Shown piece after piece: positions 52,697 through 62,639 of a DNA stretch of 64,000 nt (position 1 is its first letter; each line of letters opens with the position of its first letter). This DNA comes from Adiantum capillus-veneris (lineage: Eukaryota; Streptophyta; Polypodiopsida; Polypodiales; Pteridaceae). Made by a program: the position numbers and the translations under genes. Where the stretch lies: the NCBI GenBank assembly GCA_014529385.2, contig CM043966.1:87390087-87454086 (forward strand). Direction: 5' to 3'. The notes below the pieces were generated by a model. That model was not told the DNA's origin, made no database searches, and worked only from the letters and a program-made list of their open reading frames with translations.

Positions 52697-53880
52697 GGAT
52701 CCTGTTACTCCAATTTCAGAAGTTAGCGTCTTTTTAGTACTGAAAGCCGAAATGAAGCTTTTAACTATCCAAATGGCTTGAAAATTGAAACATGAGCTAT
52801 TCAGGGCCTAAGGATGCAAGGTAGGTGAAAAAATATGCAAAATGGACTCAAAATCATGTTGGAGACATCATACGCGTATGATGTCTTTTGTGTCAAAATG
52901 ACTTCATATTGGTTGTGCTTGTAGCTGATAGTGTATACATGATTATCATATGCTTGGATTTGAGTTTGGATACCATTTGGTCAAGTTTTGGCCAATTTAG
53001 TCCAGTTCCGGCTCTTGGCAAAATTTTGAAAGGGAATTGGATTTTATGATCCAAATTGGATAAAACTTGGTGGTTCACTTTCAAATGGCATGTAGATCAC
53101 TTCTGTTTGGTGGTTGAAGCCTTGAGGTGCCAAAATCACATAGTGAGACATCATACGCGTATGATGTCTTTTAGTGTATTTTTGGACCAAATTTCTCTAT
53201 AAGCTTGGATTTGGCTTTAGATAGGCTTATTCATTGGATTTATGAAGTTTGGATAGATTTTGGGCTAAAAATGGCTCTGGAGACATCATACGCGTATGAT
53301 GTCTTTTTCATCAATTTTGCATGGGATTGGTTCTGTGGATTCCCCATGTACTAGTGAAGGACTGTTCCTACTCAAATCTTGGTTTGGACTTGAGTATGTT
53401 GGATTTGGGCCAAAAATAGGCTTTAGGTGAAGGATTTTTCTCAATTGGGCTAATGGGGTGATCCTCTTGACCAAATGGTTCCAAATTTCATATGTAGCAT
53501 GTATTAGATATATATAATGGATGTATGATGACAAATGAGCAGTTTTGGCTCTGTAAGTGCAAATAGACATCATACGCGTATGATGTCTTTTGTGTCAAAA
53601 TGGTGCTTTTTGGTTCCAGATAGCTTGTAGATGTGTTTAACAACAATCCTACAAAGTTTCAATGAGTTTGGAGTTATTTTGACAAAATTAGGACCAAAAA
53701 TCAATTTTATGGCCTACTTTGCGTCTTTTTGGTTTTCCTTGGGTTTTCTAACTCCAATTCTCATGATACTTGGTTCACAGGATGTGATTAACATGTGGAA
53801 TGAGGCTATGCACTCAAATGTTGAAATGGATGTGAAATTCATGCTGTGAGACATCATACGCGTATGATGTCTTTTCTTGA
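52697..53880 (-). other. N2 leader with palindrome array
   Basis: No ORF of note. Ends on the minus strand at a pyrimidine-poor but usable acceptor (GGAGTAACAG) 5 bases before the ATG of the 843-codon ORF. Contains five perfect palindromes. Confidence 0.5.
52863..53872. repeat. Five perfect 24-bp palindromes (half-site AGACATCATACG)
   Basis: 52863-52886, 53146-53169, 53281-53304, 53565-53588 and 53849-53872: all five are identical (AGACATCATACG followed by its reverse complement) while the sequence between them is not conserved. Steps are 283, 135, 284 and 284 bp. Compared with the N1 palindrome, base 8 of the half-site is A instead of C and its partner is T instead of G, so symmetry is kept. 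Confidence 0.97.
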
Positions 53881-53965
53881 AATGTTGGTCTTTTTGTGCA
53901 AAGAATGCTTTGTGCTAGTGCCCTAAGCCCTGCTAACTAGTTTTCAACTTTAAAAAGTCATCAGT

Positions 53966-54255
53966 TTAGCTAAAAAGCCCCCTTATAGGCATTTCAGTCT
54001 CCGAAGTCGTCTTTTTGCCTTGGAGTTGAATCTCTTCAACTTTTCTTCTCAAGAGTTGCATTTCCAGCTCATTGGATATGTTGTGAAGCCATCTATTTGG
54101 TTGAACTTGACTTTGGCTCCCCGTTCTCCATCTTTCTCCATTTGGTTGCCCGAAAGCGTCTTTTTCACCATCGGTAAGTGAATCAGCGTTCTTTTGGGTT
54201 TTGCTTGCAAACATAAGTCATCAATAGTTACTTGAAGCTGCTTGTGAAGTTTCAT
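53966..54255 (-). other. Short minus-strand frames, possible coding scrap
   Basis: An 82-codon frame reads NRWLHNISNELEMQLLRRKV and GKKTTSETEMPIRG. It has a protein-like helical segment but no match to anything else here. Confidence 0.25.
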
Positions 54256-55488
54256 TTCATTCGGTCGTCAATTTCAGTCGTTATGCCAAAATGACGCTTT
54301 GTGTGTCTGTCGTCGAATCGGTTGTTTTGACCCACTTTTGGTGGTCCAAACCTGGAGATACTCCATGGTTGCATTGCCCTCGATGTTGTTAAGCTTCCTG
54401 AGAAGTTTTGTGTCGTTTCGACAACTTTTTCCTGTTTGCCTCTTGCAGGCTCTGTTGACCTAGGGTTTTTCCAGTCGTTCTTTCTCGAGCTTTGAGTGTT
54501 AGAAACCCATCTTCTATACTAGGGTAACCCACCTATAAGTTCTTCCAAGGTTTGGTTAGGCGGTTGTGCCACTACCTAGCATTCTACCCCATTCCCCGCC
54601 TGCTCTTGTTTCTTGGTTTTGGTCAGTTTTCGCGACAAAAGTTAATGATAAGCATCAAAAGCTTATGGCAACGAGTCTACCTCTCATGTCTGGTGTCCTC
54701 TGAGCTCTCGTGGAAGTCGTAGAAGGTCGTAGAAGGTTGGATGCTCCTGTGTGCTCTTTGCTCTCTCCAAGTGGGTAATAGTGCAAATGAGCCTCTAAGT
54801 GAAGTCAAAAATACTTAACTTTGGACTTCCTGGATCACTTGTTACCAAATTTGACATGTGCTCCTATCTCGTCGTGAAATGCACTTTAGGATTTGAAATT
54901 TCTCAATTTGGACTCCGTTTGACCTTTTTTTGAGAAATCTGTCCACTTTGCCAAAATTCTATCATTTCGGGCTTTCCGCAACTTTTCCCGAATTGTACTC
55001 AATTTTTACCATGGGTTGCCCTTGTCATTAGGATCATCACCATCTATTCTTTTCTTTTTTCTGTTCTCGTTTCACTTGCTTTTTTATTTTTCTTTTACTT
55101 TTATCAAGAAAATCATAAAAAATAAAGGAAAATAGCAAATTGAAGCCAAAAAAATCCAAACATACACAATAAATAGTTGGTAACCCTGTGTATATGAATA
55201 TACACTTATTTGTGATTTCTGGACTTGGATTACCACTTTTTTCCACTTTTTAGCTCCAAAAACACTCTTATTTAGTGATATTTACACGTCTAGAGACCCA
55301 AATTCATCATTTGATCTCTTCTTGTTGCAAAACAAGGTATATAAGGGCATAAATATTATCAATATCCGCAATCAAACATAAAAATTGCGAAATCATGTAA
55401 GACACTGCCCTTGTAATATAATTTTTGTTTTTGTTTTTTGTTTTTTGTTTTTTTTTGTCGCTTGTAGCTGCTTTGTAGCTCCTGTATA
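54256..55488. other. Non-coding stretch between N2 leader and element B
   Basis: Expected to hold the N2 5' LTR and/or the B 3' LTR. Poly-T/A runs occur at 55050-55130 and 55425-55455. I could not find a second copy of any part, apart from a short AGGCGGTTGTGCCACTACC motif at 54557 that resembles 48428. Left unresolved. Confidence 0.4.
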
Positions 55489-55503
55489 CCTCCCCCCCTC
55501 CTA
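55489..55503 (-). promoter_or_regulatory. Candidate polypurine tract of B
   Basis: AGGAGGGGGGGAGG on the minus strand, 20 bp downstream of the W-I-P-K ORF. The next bases (TATACAGG) do not start with TG, so the LTR edge is not confirmed. Confidence 0.5.
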
Positions 55504-55523
55504 GTCTGAGTCCTCTTGGATGA

Positions 55524-55943
55524 CTATGAAGTGTCTGTGGGCGAAGCATTGTAGTTTTTTTGGTCATAAGTTCCCAATGCAATTGTAGAGCGATGATACA
55601 ACAGTCTTTCCAATAAAGCTGCTCTTTGTTTGATTGAAGGATTGGTGGTCGGGTTTTGGGTTGGTTTTGGCACTTCGGTAGTAGAATCAGTAGATGGATT
55701 TTTCTTTACCTTGTTTTTCTTTTTCACAATCCAAATCTGCTTCCGCTTCGCTTGTGCTTGCCACAAACTCTTTGCGACCCAAACCTGCTTTGTTCTTTGT
55801 GTTGATTTCCTCGCCTTGAAATACCTAGGAGTTTCTGTGGATTGTACTGAAGGGAGTTCCTGTTTACAAATCCTTGGGATCCAAATTTGCTTGCTATAGC
55901 TTTGTGCCGTCATGAACTTCTTTGGAATCCAGATCTGTTTCAC
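55524..55943 (-). CDS. B 3' ORF with repeated K-Q-[IV]-W-[IV]-x-[KR]
   Basis: 139 codons with four regular motifs: KQIWIPKKF, KQIWIPRIC, KQVWVAKSL and KQIWIVKKK, 15-35 residues apart, then a K-rich stretch and a P/T-rich tail. The frame probably continues upstream toward 56157 in broken form (FGRPKKVVP-like sequence near 56010). Same module as the N1 ORF at 1703-2665. Function unknown. Confidence 0.6.
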   Translation of the reverse strand: MKQIWIPKKFMTAQSYSKQIWIPRICKQELPSVQSTETPRYFKARKSTQRTKQVWVAKSLWQAQAKRKQIWIVKKKNKVKKNPSTDSTTEVPKPTQNPTTNPSIKQRAALLERLLYHRSTIALGTYDQKNYNASPTDTS

Positions 55944-56156
55944 TGTCCTTGATTGTCTGGAATCACTCTTTTGTCAGGTATTGAAGACTCTGTTTTCCAC
56001 CTTTGTGTTCTCTGGCACAACCTTTTTTGGTCTCCATACCAACTTTGACTCCGTTTTTTCCCAAGGTTGAGCTGTTATATTATTGCTTGTCTTCCTTATC
56101 CAATGTTGAGAGTTCCTCGTCGAAGAGCAATCCGGCTGTATAGAAACTTTTGGTTG

Positions 56157-57041
56157 TCATTGCTTCTTCTTTTTCTCTGGTTGTTGTTTACCTTTGTTCT
56201 TGGATTCTTCCTTTGGAGTTGGCTCTGCTCCTTTGGTGAACTTAACTGATTGACTTTCACCTTCGTATTTGATAAGCACTGATTTAGAACTCCAGTCAAT
56301 CATTGCATTGCATTGCTTCTGCCATGGTTGTCCTAGCAATAATGGATGTTGTGTAGCTTGGTCTTCAACCACGTAAAACATATGAGGATACACATACTGG
56401 TTAATCTGTATATGTAAAACTGTGCATCCGACAGTTTTGATTGAATTCTCACAGTAACTCTTTAACTCTTGCTTGGCAGTTTGTAATTTAGTGTCATTTG
56501 TCAATTGTCTATACAAACTGAGTGAAAGTAGGCTAGTTTGAGCTCCTGAATCCAATAGTGCTCTGGCTTTGATTTGGTTGGTTCCTACTTTGCATTCAAT
56601 GATGGGTTCTTCTTTGTCATTATCCATTTCTGTTATACTGACTGCGTTTATTCGTATTGCTCCTTCATTGCGCTGTTTCTGACGTAGTAGTCTTCTTTTC
56701 TCCATTCTTTCCTTCGCCTCGGCTTGCGCTTCCTCCACAATCTTTTTCTTTTTCTGTACACGCAGCTTTTCTTGATGTATTTTGAGAAGCATGTCTTGGG
56801 TTAGCGGCAAAAGATACTTTTCCACTCTACATCCACTAAACCAATTGGGCATTTCTTCTCCGTCTAATGTAGCAAGCTTGACGGCTCCACTTGGTGATAG
56901 ATCTTTAATCACCAGAGGTCCCATCCCTCGCTTTTTAAGCTTCTTAGCATGCTGTTTCAGAGTGTAAACTAGGACATAGTCCCCAACCTTAAACTCTTTA
57001 GTCCGCACATGCTTATCAAAAAATACCTTTTGTCGCCTTTT
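56157..57041 (-). CDS. B Pol C-terminus: linker and second retropepsin-like domain
   Basis: In frame with integrase after one TAA (57042-57044), where G1 has Gln. Residues 1-70 are a typical post-integrase linker (FKVGDYVLVYTLKQH, GPLVIKDLSPSGAVKLATLD, NWFSGCRVEKYL). After a basic coiled stretch, residues about 140-235 form a retropepsin-like domain: KARALLDSGAQTSLLSLSLY with catalytic D-S-G at about 154, and HPLLLGQPWQKQ at about 222-233. The regular protease lies 5' of RT in the same ORF, so B encodes two. Ends with a K/E-rich tail. Confidence 0.75.
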   Translation of the reverse strand, partial: KRRQKVFFDKHVRTKEFKVGDYVLVYTLKQHAKKLKKRGMGPLVIKDLSPSGAVKLATLDGEEMPNWFSGCRVEKYLLPLTQDMLLKIHQEKLRVQKKKKIVEEAQAEAKERMEKRRLLRQKQRNEGAIRINAVSITEMDNDKEEPIIECKVGTNQIKARALLDSGAQTSLLSLSLYRQLTNDTKLQTAKQELKSYCENSIKTVGCTVLHIQINQYVYPHMFYVVEDQATQHPLLLGQPWQKQCNAMIDWSSKSVLIKYEGESQSVKFTKGAEPTPKEESKNKGKQQPEKKKKQ

Positions 57042-58061
57042 TTAAGCGTAGATAGAAGCTACTGCTTTTAGGCGAAGCTCGTCTAGCTTTTCCAGGTCAT
57101 CTATTCTATCAGAAAGCTCGTGCCCTGTCCACTCTAGATCCTTAGCCACCCTTAAGGTTGAAATCAAGAATTCTATTGGTAAGATAGCATTTAGCCCAAA
57201 AACCATGTTATATGGGGTCGTTCCTATTGATGTTTTATATGCTACCCTATATGCCCATAATGTTGAATGCAACTTCTGGTCCCAGTCAGTTCTCGACTCA
57301 GATACAATCTTCGTAAGGACCGTGCATATGGTTTTGTTTGTTGCTTCAGCTTGTCCGTTTTCTTGTGGATGATACGGGGCTGATTTTCTATGGATTACCA
57401 TGAATTCATCTAGAAGTATCTCTATCACTTCATTTATAAAATGTGTGCCTCGATCACTCACAATTTCTATTGGCAATCCATATCGTACAAAGACGTATTC
57501 ATATAGAAATTGTGTCGTGGTCCTGGCATCTGCTTTTTGAGTTGCCTTTGCTTCGACCCACTTTGTTAGATAGTCTGTAGCCACAACGATGTATTGTGCA
57601 TGAGTCTTATATGCAGGAGGTGAAATGGGTCCGACATAATCAATCCCCCATTTTGCAAAAGCTCTTGCCCCCATCATTGGTCTAAGCGGCATATCATCTC
57701 TTTTAAGTGGTACTTTGGTCCGCTGACAGTCATCACACCGTTTAACGTATTCCTCGGCGTCCATATGTAATGTTGGCCACCATATTCCTGCGGCTAAGAC
57801 AAGTTTTGTTGTCTTATCACCTGAGAAATGGCCTCCACCTACTCCTCCATGAGCTTGCTCAAGGATTATCACATACTCAGACTCTGATGCACAAATCCTA
57901 AGGTGGTTGTCTTTACCTCTCTTATAGAGTTGATCTCCTATTAAAGCGTAATCTCTAGCTTCTGTCTCTACAGATTTCTGACGAGCTTTTGACGTTCCTT
58001 CTGGGAAAGTTCTATTTGTGAGATATTCAACAATATATTGACTCCATTCCGGAGCGATCAT
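57042..58061 (-). CDS. B Pol: second HHCC domain and integrase core
   Basis: HHCC: EQAHGGVGGGHFSGDKTTKL ... YVKRCDDCQRTK. Core: WGIDYVGPISPPAYK, VATDYLTKWVEAKATQ, YGLPIEIVSDRGTHF and APYHPQENGQAEATN, with the third acidic residue 35 positions after the second Asp. WDQKLHSTLWAYRVAYK and LPIEFLISTL end the domain. Catalytic residues look intact. Same frame as the ORFs on both sides (TAG at 58065-58067, TAA at 57042-57044). Confidence 0.88.
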   Translation of the reverse strand: MIAPEWSQYIVEYLTNRTFPEGTSKARQKSVETEARDYALIGDQLYKRGKDNHLRICASESEYVIILEQAHGGVGGGHFSGDKTTKLVLAAGIWWPTLHMDAEEYVKRCDDCQRTKVPLKRDDMPLRPMMGARAFAKWGIDYVGPISPPAYKTHAQYIVVATDYLTKWVEAKATQKADARTTTQFLYEYVFVRYGLPIEIVSDRGTHFINEVIEILLDEFMVIHRKSAPYHPQENGQAEATNKTICTVLTKIVSESRTDWDQKLHSTLWAYRVAYKTSIGTTPYNMVFGLNAILPIEFLISTLRVAKDLEWTGHELSDRIDDLEKLDELRLKAVASIYA

Positions 58062-58064
58062 TAT

Positions 58065-58724
58065 CTAATATAATGTCGAATACTCTGCTGGCAGTTTTGA
58101 TGAACATACAATACATACAGTGACATATTCATGTACGCTTTCTTTTATTCCTGGCCAATAGACTCCCAATTGTAACAAATTCCTATATGTGTTCCTTCTT
58201 GAACAATGAAATGCACATTCCTGAACATGTGCTTCACACAAATACATATTATATTCCTCAGGATTGATGCATAGTCGTAAAACATGATCATTTCCCAATT
58301 GATACAACCTCCCTGCAACCAATTGAAGATTCTTGGATTGCTGAATAGCAATATGTTTCTGGTTGTATTCTCGTTTATCAAACTCTCCTCCATAGGTTAA
58401 TAGGCTAACGACATTTTGAGACCACTTGGGTATCATTTCTATGTTGAACAAGTACGCGTATGGCATGTCATCATCTACTCCTATAGGGTCTTCTCCATTC
58501 GTCAATCGCGAAAGATGATCAGCTCTAAGATGTGTTTTTCCTTTCTTTACTACTACCGTGAAGTCGAATTCCAGTAAGATAATGAACCATCTCACTATTC
58601 TCCCAGTATTGCATGGTTTATTCACTAGGTAGAGCAAGGCTTGGTGATCCGTAAAAAACACAAACTTGTTGGCTAGAAGATAATGCTGAAATTTCTTCAC
58701 AGCATATATCATTCCTAATCCTTC
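58065..58724 (-). CDS. B Pol: end of RNase H and first HHCC domain
   Basis: GMIYAVKKFQHYLLANKFVF, FTDHQALLYLVNKPC and HLRADHLSRL complete RNase H. Then LVAGRLYQLGNDHVLRLC, CEAHVQECAFHCSRR, GVYWPGIKESVHEYV and CIVCSSK form a first HHCC-like unit. It follows a TGA (58725-58727) where G1 has Arg (TTKEREGLEMIYA). Confidence 0.82.
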   Translation of the reverse strand, partial: EGLGMIYAVKKFQHYLLANKFVFFTDHQALLYLVNKPCNTGRIVRWFIILLEFDFTVVVKKGKTHLRADHLSRLTNGEDPIGVDDDMPYAYLFNIEMIPKWSQNVVSLLTYGGEFDKREYNQKHIAIQQSKNLQLVAGRLYQLGNDHVLRLCINPEEYNMYLCEAHVQECAFHCSRRNTYRNLLQLGVYWPGIKESVHEYVTVCIVCSSKLPAEYSTLY

Positions 58725-61700
58725 TCACTCTGTTGTGGTGTAATTCTTCTCTGCATTGTTGAGTTGTCGACTGGCGTAACAGATAGGAAAATCCATGTTT
58801 CCTTCTTCTGGCTGAGCCAGAATGCATCCTATTGCATATGCCGAAGCATCTATATGCACATGGATTATCTTCTCCCAATCTGGTGATTTCAAGACTGGAG
58901 CAGTAATGAGTGCCTCTTTCAATTTCTTGAATGATTCCTCACACTCCTCTGTCCATTCAAAGTTCACTATTAGCCTGTAAAGTGGTTGGCCTATTATAGT
59001 GTACATGTAAATGAATCGTCTATAATATCCGCAATGTCCCATAAAGCTCTGTATTTGTTTCGCATTGGTTGGTCTAGGCATATCCACTATAACTTTTATC
59101 TTCTCTAAATCCGTGGATATTCCGTTTTGTGAGACAATATGTCCTAGAATTCTGCCCTGTCGGACCATAAACGCACATTTCTCAGGATTGAGACAAATGC
59201 GATATGTCCTACATTTCTCAAATACTTTTCTTAGGTGTTCTAGTTGCTCATCTCTCAGAATAGAATGTACACATAAGTCATCCATGTATATTTCTAGAAA
59301 CAACCTTAAGTATTCTTTGAAAGCATGCGTCATCAGCCTCTCGAAGGTTGCGGGAGCATTGGTTAGACCAAAAGGCATAACCCGATAAGCATAAATTCCC
59401 CACTCCGTTGCAAAAGCTATTTTATGTTGATCTTCCGGTGCTATGGCTAGCTGGTTATATCCTGAAAAATCATCAAGAAAGGAGTATGCTGTTTTCTCTG
59501 ATACACGCTCTAGAACATGATCAGTTATCGGCAGGGGATAATTGTCCCTGATTGTTGCAGCATTCACTTTCTTTAAGTTGACACACACTCGGAGTTTTCC
59601 GTTCTTCTTGGGTACCACCACAATTGGAGATACCCAATCGGTGTGTTCAATCTCGTATATGAATTCAGCTTCCATTAGCTTATCTATGTCTTCTTTGATT
59701 CGCTTAGCAAACGTATCATTATGTGTGTATGGTCTCTGTCTGCTAGGCTTTGCATCTTGTTTTAGTGGGATTGTGTGTTGGCATATCGATGGGTCAACTC
59801 CCTTTAAGTCCTTATAAGACCATGCAAACACATCCCTGTACTCTCTGAGAAGACTCAAAAGTCTCTCTCCCTCGCCTGGAGACAAATCTGTGGCTATGTA
59901 CACCGGTCTAGGTGTCTCACCTGGAGCTGCTAAATCAACTTTTTTTGCATCCTCCGGTCCGTCATAAGATTCGTTCGCCTTTCTCTCTCGAATAGGTTGG
60001 GTTAATACCACCTTCCTATCCTCAATTGTGAATTTCTTGTAGTGAGAGGGAACATCCATGTTTTCCTTGATTTTGGCGTTTTCGTCCTCTCCACTCTCAA
60101 TTTCTGTCGTCCAAACTTCTTTCAGAGTTTTCTTGAGCTCTCTGTACTTGTTTCTACGTTCTAACTTGGAGTCCGTGTGTTCTCTGTTGCGCTTGTTCTT
60201 TTTTGATTTTTCTGTTTCAGTTTTCGTTTCATTCCTTTGAACTTGATTTCTTGAGCTTCTTTTGTCTTTTCGTAAGCTCTTTTGATCATTGCCTCTCATT
60301 CTTCCAGAAATCTTGTCCTTAACACAATCTTCCGCCTTTACTAGCATTAGGAATTGATTTTTTCCTCTTATTCTAGGCATCGGATTGGTTCTAACCCCTT
60401 TTGTTTTTCTCTTTGCTCTATAGCATTTCTGGCGTTGTTTACTTTGGTTCGGAAAATCATAAAATCTGACATCCGTTATAGTTTCTTCGTTTCCGCTTGA
60501 ATTGTCCGTTGACTCGTTGTCTGCTTCATTTCCCCACTCTGGATGATCGGGAATGTCGTGAAACACCTCTTCTTCATCTTCCTTTTCCAGTGTATCGTTC
60601 TTTTCAGTTTCTTTTTCGAGTGTAGTTCTCAGCATGAAGTACGGAACCACGTCGTACCCGTCCTTGTCGCAAAATTTTGTTGTGGGACCATCCGGAATTG
60701 CACAAACATCTAGGGTTGCTAGAATGTGTGTCCATTCTAATGGTTCAAGCGTGTCCTCTGGAAAGGGTTCTCCTATATAAGTTTCGTCTTCGATAGCCCT
60801 TTCTAAAACATATTCTTCTCGCCTCAGACTTCCACATTTCGAGGCTCCACACATCCATAACTCCTTGGGCTTACCTAACCAAGCTGGAAATTCGGATCCC
60901 GCCAAAGTAGCTGAATCAAACTCCTCTACCGGTGTTCGGTTCACATCTTTGTAGCTATGGTCTTTCAGGTTCACACGTGTAGTGGTTTCCATATTTCTCA
61001 GGTATATGTGATCGTAGCCCCAATCTTGAACCATTTTCAACTGTCTCATGAATGGTCTTCCCAGTATGATATCATAGTTATTCTCCTTGCCAAAATCGAC
61101 AATAGCAAAAGTATGTTCGTATTCAATGCCGCAAGAAGTCACGACGACTTTCTCTAATAACCCCATAGGTTTCTCCATGTGTCCATCTGCTAATTGGAGT
61201 TTCAACCTAGTCTTCCTTATTGTTGGTTTCCCCCATTTTTTCCAGATTTCTTTTGTAGCAATGGCTACCCCAGCTCCGCTGTCTAGTATTGCCATCGTGT
61301 TCACTCCTTGGAATTCAACTGGTAAGGTTGTATTCCCCTCTTCACCTTCGCAATACTCTCCGACCTTGTTTAAGGGTACAGGCTTAGCGTTCTTTTGTGG
61401 TTTGCTCAGCTCTTGTATACCCTCTTGCAGTCTCGATGTTGGGTCTTTTATCCCAAATTTCTCCAAGCATTTTCCTACAGTGGTCCACATATGTGGTCTT
61501 AGCCTCAAAAGCTCAGCTAGAGTGATAGTGCATGTCACTGGTGTTGACAAGATCTCTATCAATCCTTGCGAGTCCATGACTTTTTCTGATGAGATTCTTC
61601 GTGAGGGAAGTGCTCTAATCTCGGATTTTGCTTCATACTCTCCTAAGTATGAAGGTAAGGTATTCAGTGAATGAGGTTTGCTCTCCATTGTTCTAACAAA

Positions 61701-62639
61701 GCCCCCATCTCCCCAGTAAGATTGCAGATCCAAGTCCACTTGAGATCCTGCCTCAAATTCCACTATGGGAGGATTCCTGATGTCCTTTTCCCAATTTGTC
61801 TGATTAGCTTGGCAACTTAGCTCATTTGCAAAGTTTTCCTCTCTCACTTGTTTCCAAAATTCATTGTAATCCTCATCTCTTCCATAAGACCTCTGTATGA
61901 CTAGATGAAAACTCTCTATCTCCTGATCGGTTGTGTTTAAAACTATGTGGTCATCCCTGTGTGTATTTTCAGGCTTTTGTGCACTGGGAGTCTTTTCAGC
62001 TACCCGTGAAACGATAGTCTCTTGCTGAATTGGGTTTTCCGTTCCACAATTCATTGTTTCTTTTGGTGGTTCTAATAAGGCTTGTGCAGTCTCGATCATT
62101 CTCTGGCACATTTCAAGTCTCTGCTTTTCCAATTCTGCGTTTGGGTATGTCATCCACCTCTGTTCTTGTGTTTGGTTGTTCTTTAACCTAGCTTCGTAAG
62201 CTCTCATCAGTGCGTCCAATGGTTCGTGTACTTTGTCGACTAGCACTGATCCCCCTGAGCTTAAGCTCGTTGTTTCTTTGATACTCTTTTGTTTCATTCT
62301 TTCCGGGCTCATCTCTCGTTTCCCGTTTTGACTCTCAAGTTTTTCTAATCTAGCTTTAGTTTGCTTTAGTTCCTCAGCTAGAATAGCGTCTTCACGTTCT
62401 TTTCTCAACTTCATGCGTGCTTTTCTAGCTTTCCATGTGTTTTTCTGACTCCGCGGTCCTTGACTAACCACTTCAGTCGCTAACTTTCCATTCTCAGGTT
62501 CTCTAGTGGTTTTCTTAGCTTGAGCTCTAGTAACAACTTGCGTTGGTATCAGAGTTTCATTTTCAGACCCACTGCTGGTAGGAATAGTTTCTACATATTC
62601 AATGTCATCTTTTGCACTTTGTTTGGATTCTTTGAACAA
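58725..62639 (-). CDS. B Pol: linker, protease, RT and start of RNase H
   Basis: 1304 codons. Residues 1-230 are charged and coiled (LRKEREDAILAEELKQTKAR; VDKVHEPLDALMRAYEARL). The protease has TMAILDSGAGVAIATKEIW at about 450 and YDIILGRPFMRQ about 75 residues later. Then LWMCGASKCGSLRREEYVLE and a long K/E-rich linker follow. RT runs from DWVSPIVVVPKKNGKLRVCV through VMPFGLTNAPATFERL to the active site EIYMDDLCVHS (59278-59295, about residue 1115). RNase H starts with HVHIDASAYAIGCILAQ. The ORF overlaps the zinc-knuckle frame by 49 bp and lies -1 to it. Confidence 0.9.
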   Translation of the reverse strand: MFKESKQSAKDDIEYVETIPTSSGSENETLIPTQVVTRAQAKKTTREPENGKLATEVVSQGPRSQKNTWKARKARMKLRKEREDAILAEELKQTKARLEKLESQNGKREMSPERMKQKSIKETTSLSSGGSVLVDKVHEPLDALMRAYEARLKNNQTQEQRWMTYPNAELEKQRLEMCQRMIETAQALLEPPKETMNCGTENPIQQETIVSRVAEKTPSAQKPENTHRDDHIVLNTTDQEIESFHLVIQRSYGRDEDYNEFWKQVREENFANELSCQANQTNWEKDIRNPPIVEFEAGSQVDLDLQSYWGDGGFVRTMESKPHSLNTLPSYLGEYEAKSEIRALPSRRISSEKVMDSQGLIEILSTPVTCTITLAELLRLRPHMWTTVGKCLEKFGIKDPTSRLQEGIQELSKPQKNAKPVPLNKVGEYCEGEEGNTTLPVEFQGVNTMAILDSGAGVAIATKEIWKKWGKPTIRKTRLKLQLADGHMEKPMGLLEKVVVTSCGIEYEHTFAIVDFGKENNYDIILGRPFMRQLKMVQDWGYDHIYLRNMETTTRVNLKDHSYKDVNRTPVEEFDSATLAGSEFPAWLGKPKELWMCGASKCGSLRREEYVLERAIEDETYIGEPFPEDTLEPLEWTHILATLDVCAIPDGPTTKFCDKDGYDVVPYFMLRTTLEKETEKNDTLEKEDEEEVFHDIPDHPEWGNEADNESTDNSSGNEETITDVRFYDFPNQSKQRQKCYRAKRKTKGVRTNPMPRIRGKNQFLMLVKAEDCVKDKISGRMRGNDQKSLRKDKRSSRNQVQRNETKTETEKSKKNKRNREHTDSKLERRNKYRELKKTLKEVWTTEIESGEDENAKIKENMDVPSHYKKFTIEDRKVVLTQPIRERKANESYDGPEDAKKVDLAAPGETPRPVYIATDLSPGEGERLLSLLREYRDVFAWSYKDLKGVDPSICQHTIPLKQDAKPSRQRPYTHNDTFAKRIKEDIDKLMEAEFIYEIEHTDWVSPIVVVPKKNGKLRVCVNLKKVNAATIRDNYPLPITDHVLERVSEKTAYSFLDDFSGYNQLAIAPEDQHKIAFATEWGIYAYRVMPFGLTNAPATFERLMTHAFKEYLRLFLEIYMDDLCVHSILRDEQLEHLRKVFEKCRTYRICLNPEKCAFMVRQGRILGHIVSQNGISTDLEKIKVIVDMPRPTNAKQIQSFMGHCGYYRRFIYMYTIIGQPLYRLIVNFEWTEECEESFKKLKEALITAPVLKSPDWEKIIHVHIDASAYAIGCILAQPEEGNMDFPICYASRQLNNAEKNYTTTE

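Noticed and set aside
53880-55488. 5' LTR of N2 directly next to its leader
   Set aside because: I compared it with 48343-49371 by eye and found only a short AGGCGGTT-type motif in common, so no LTR pair is claimed.
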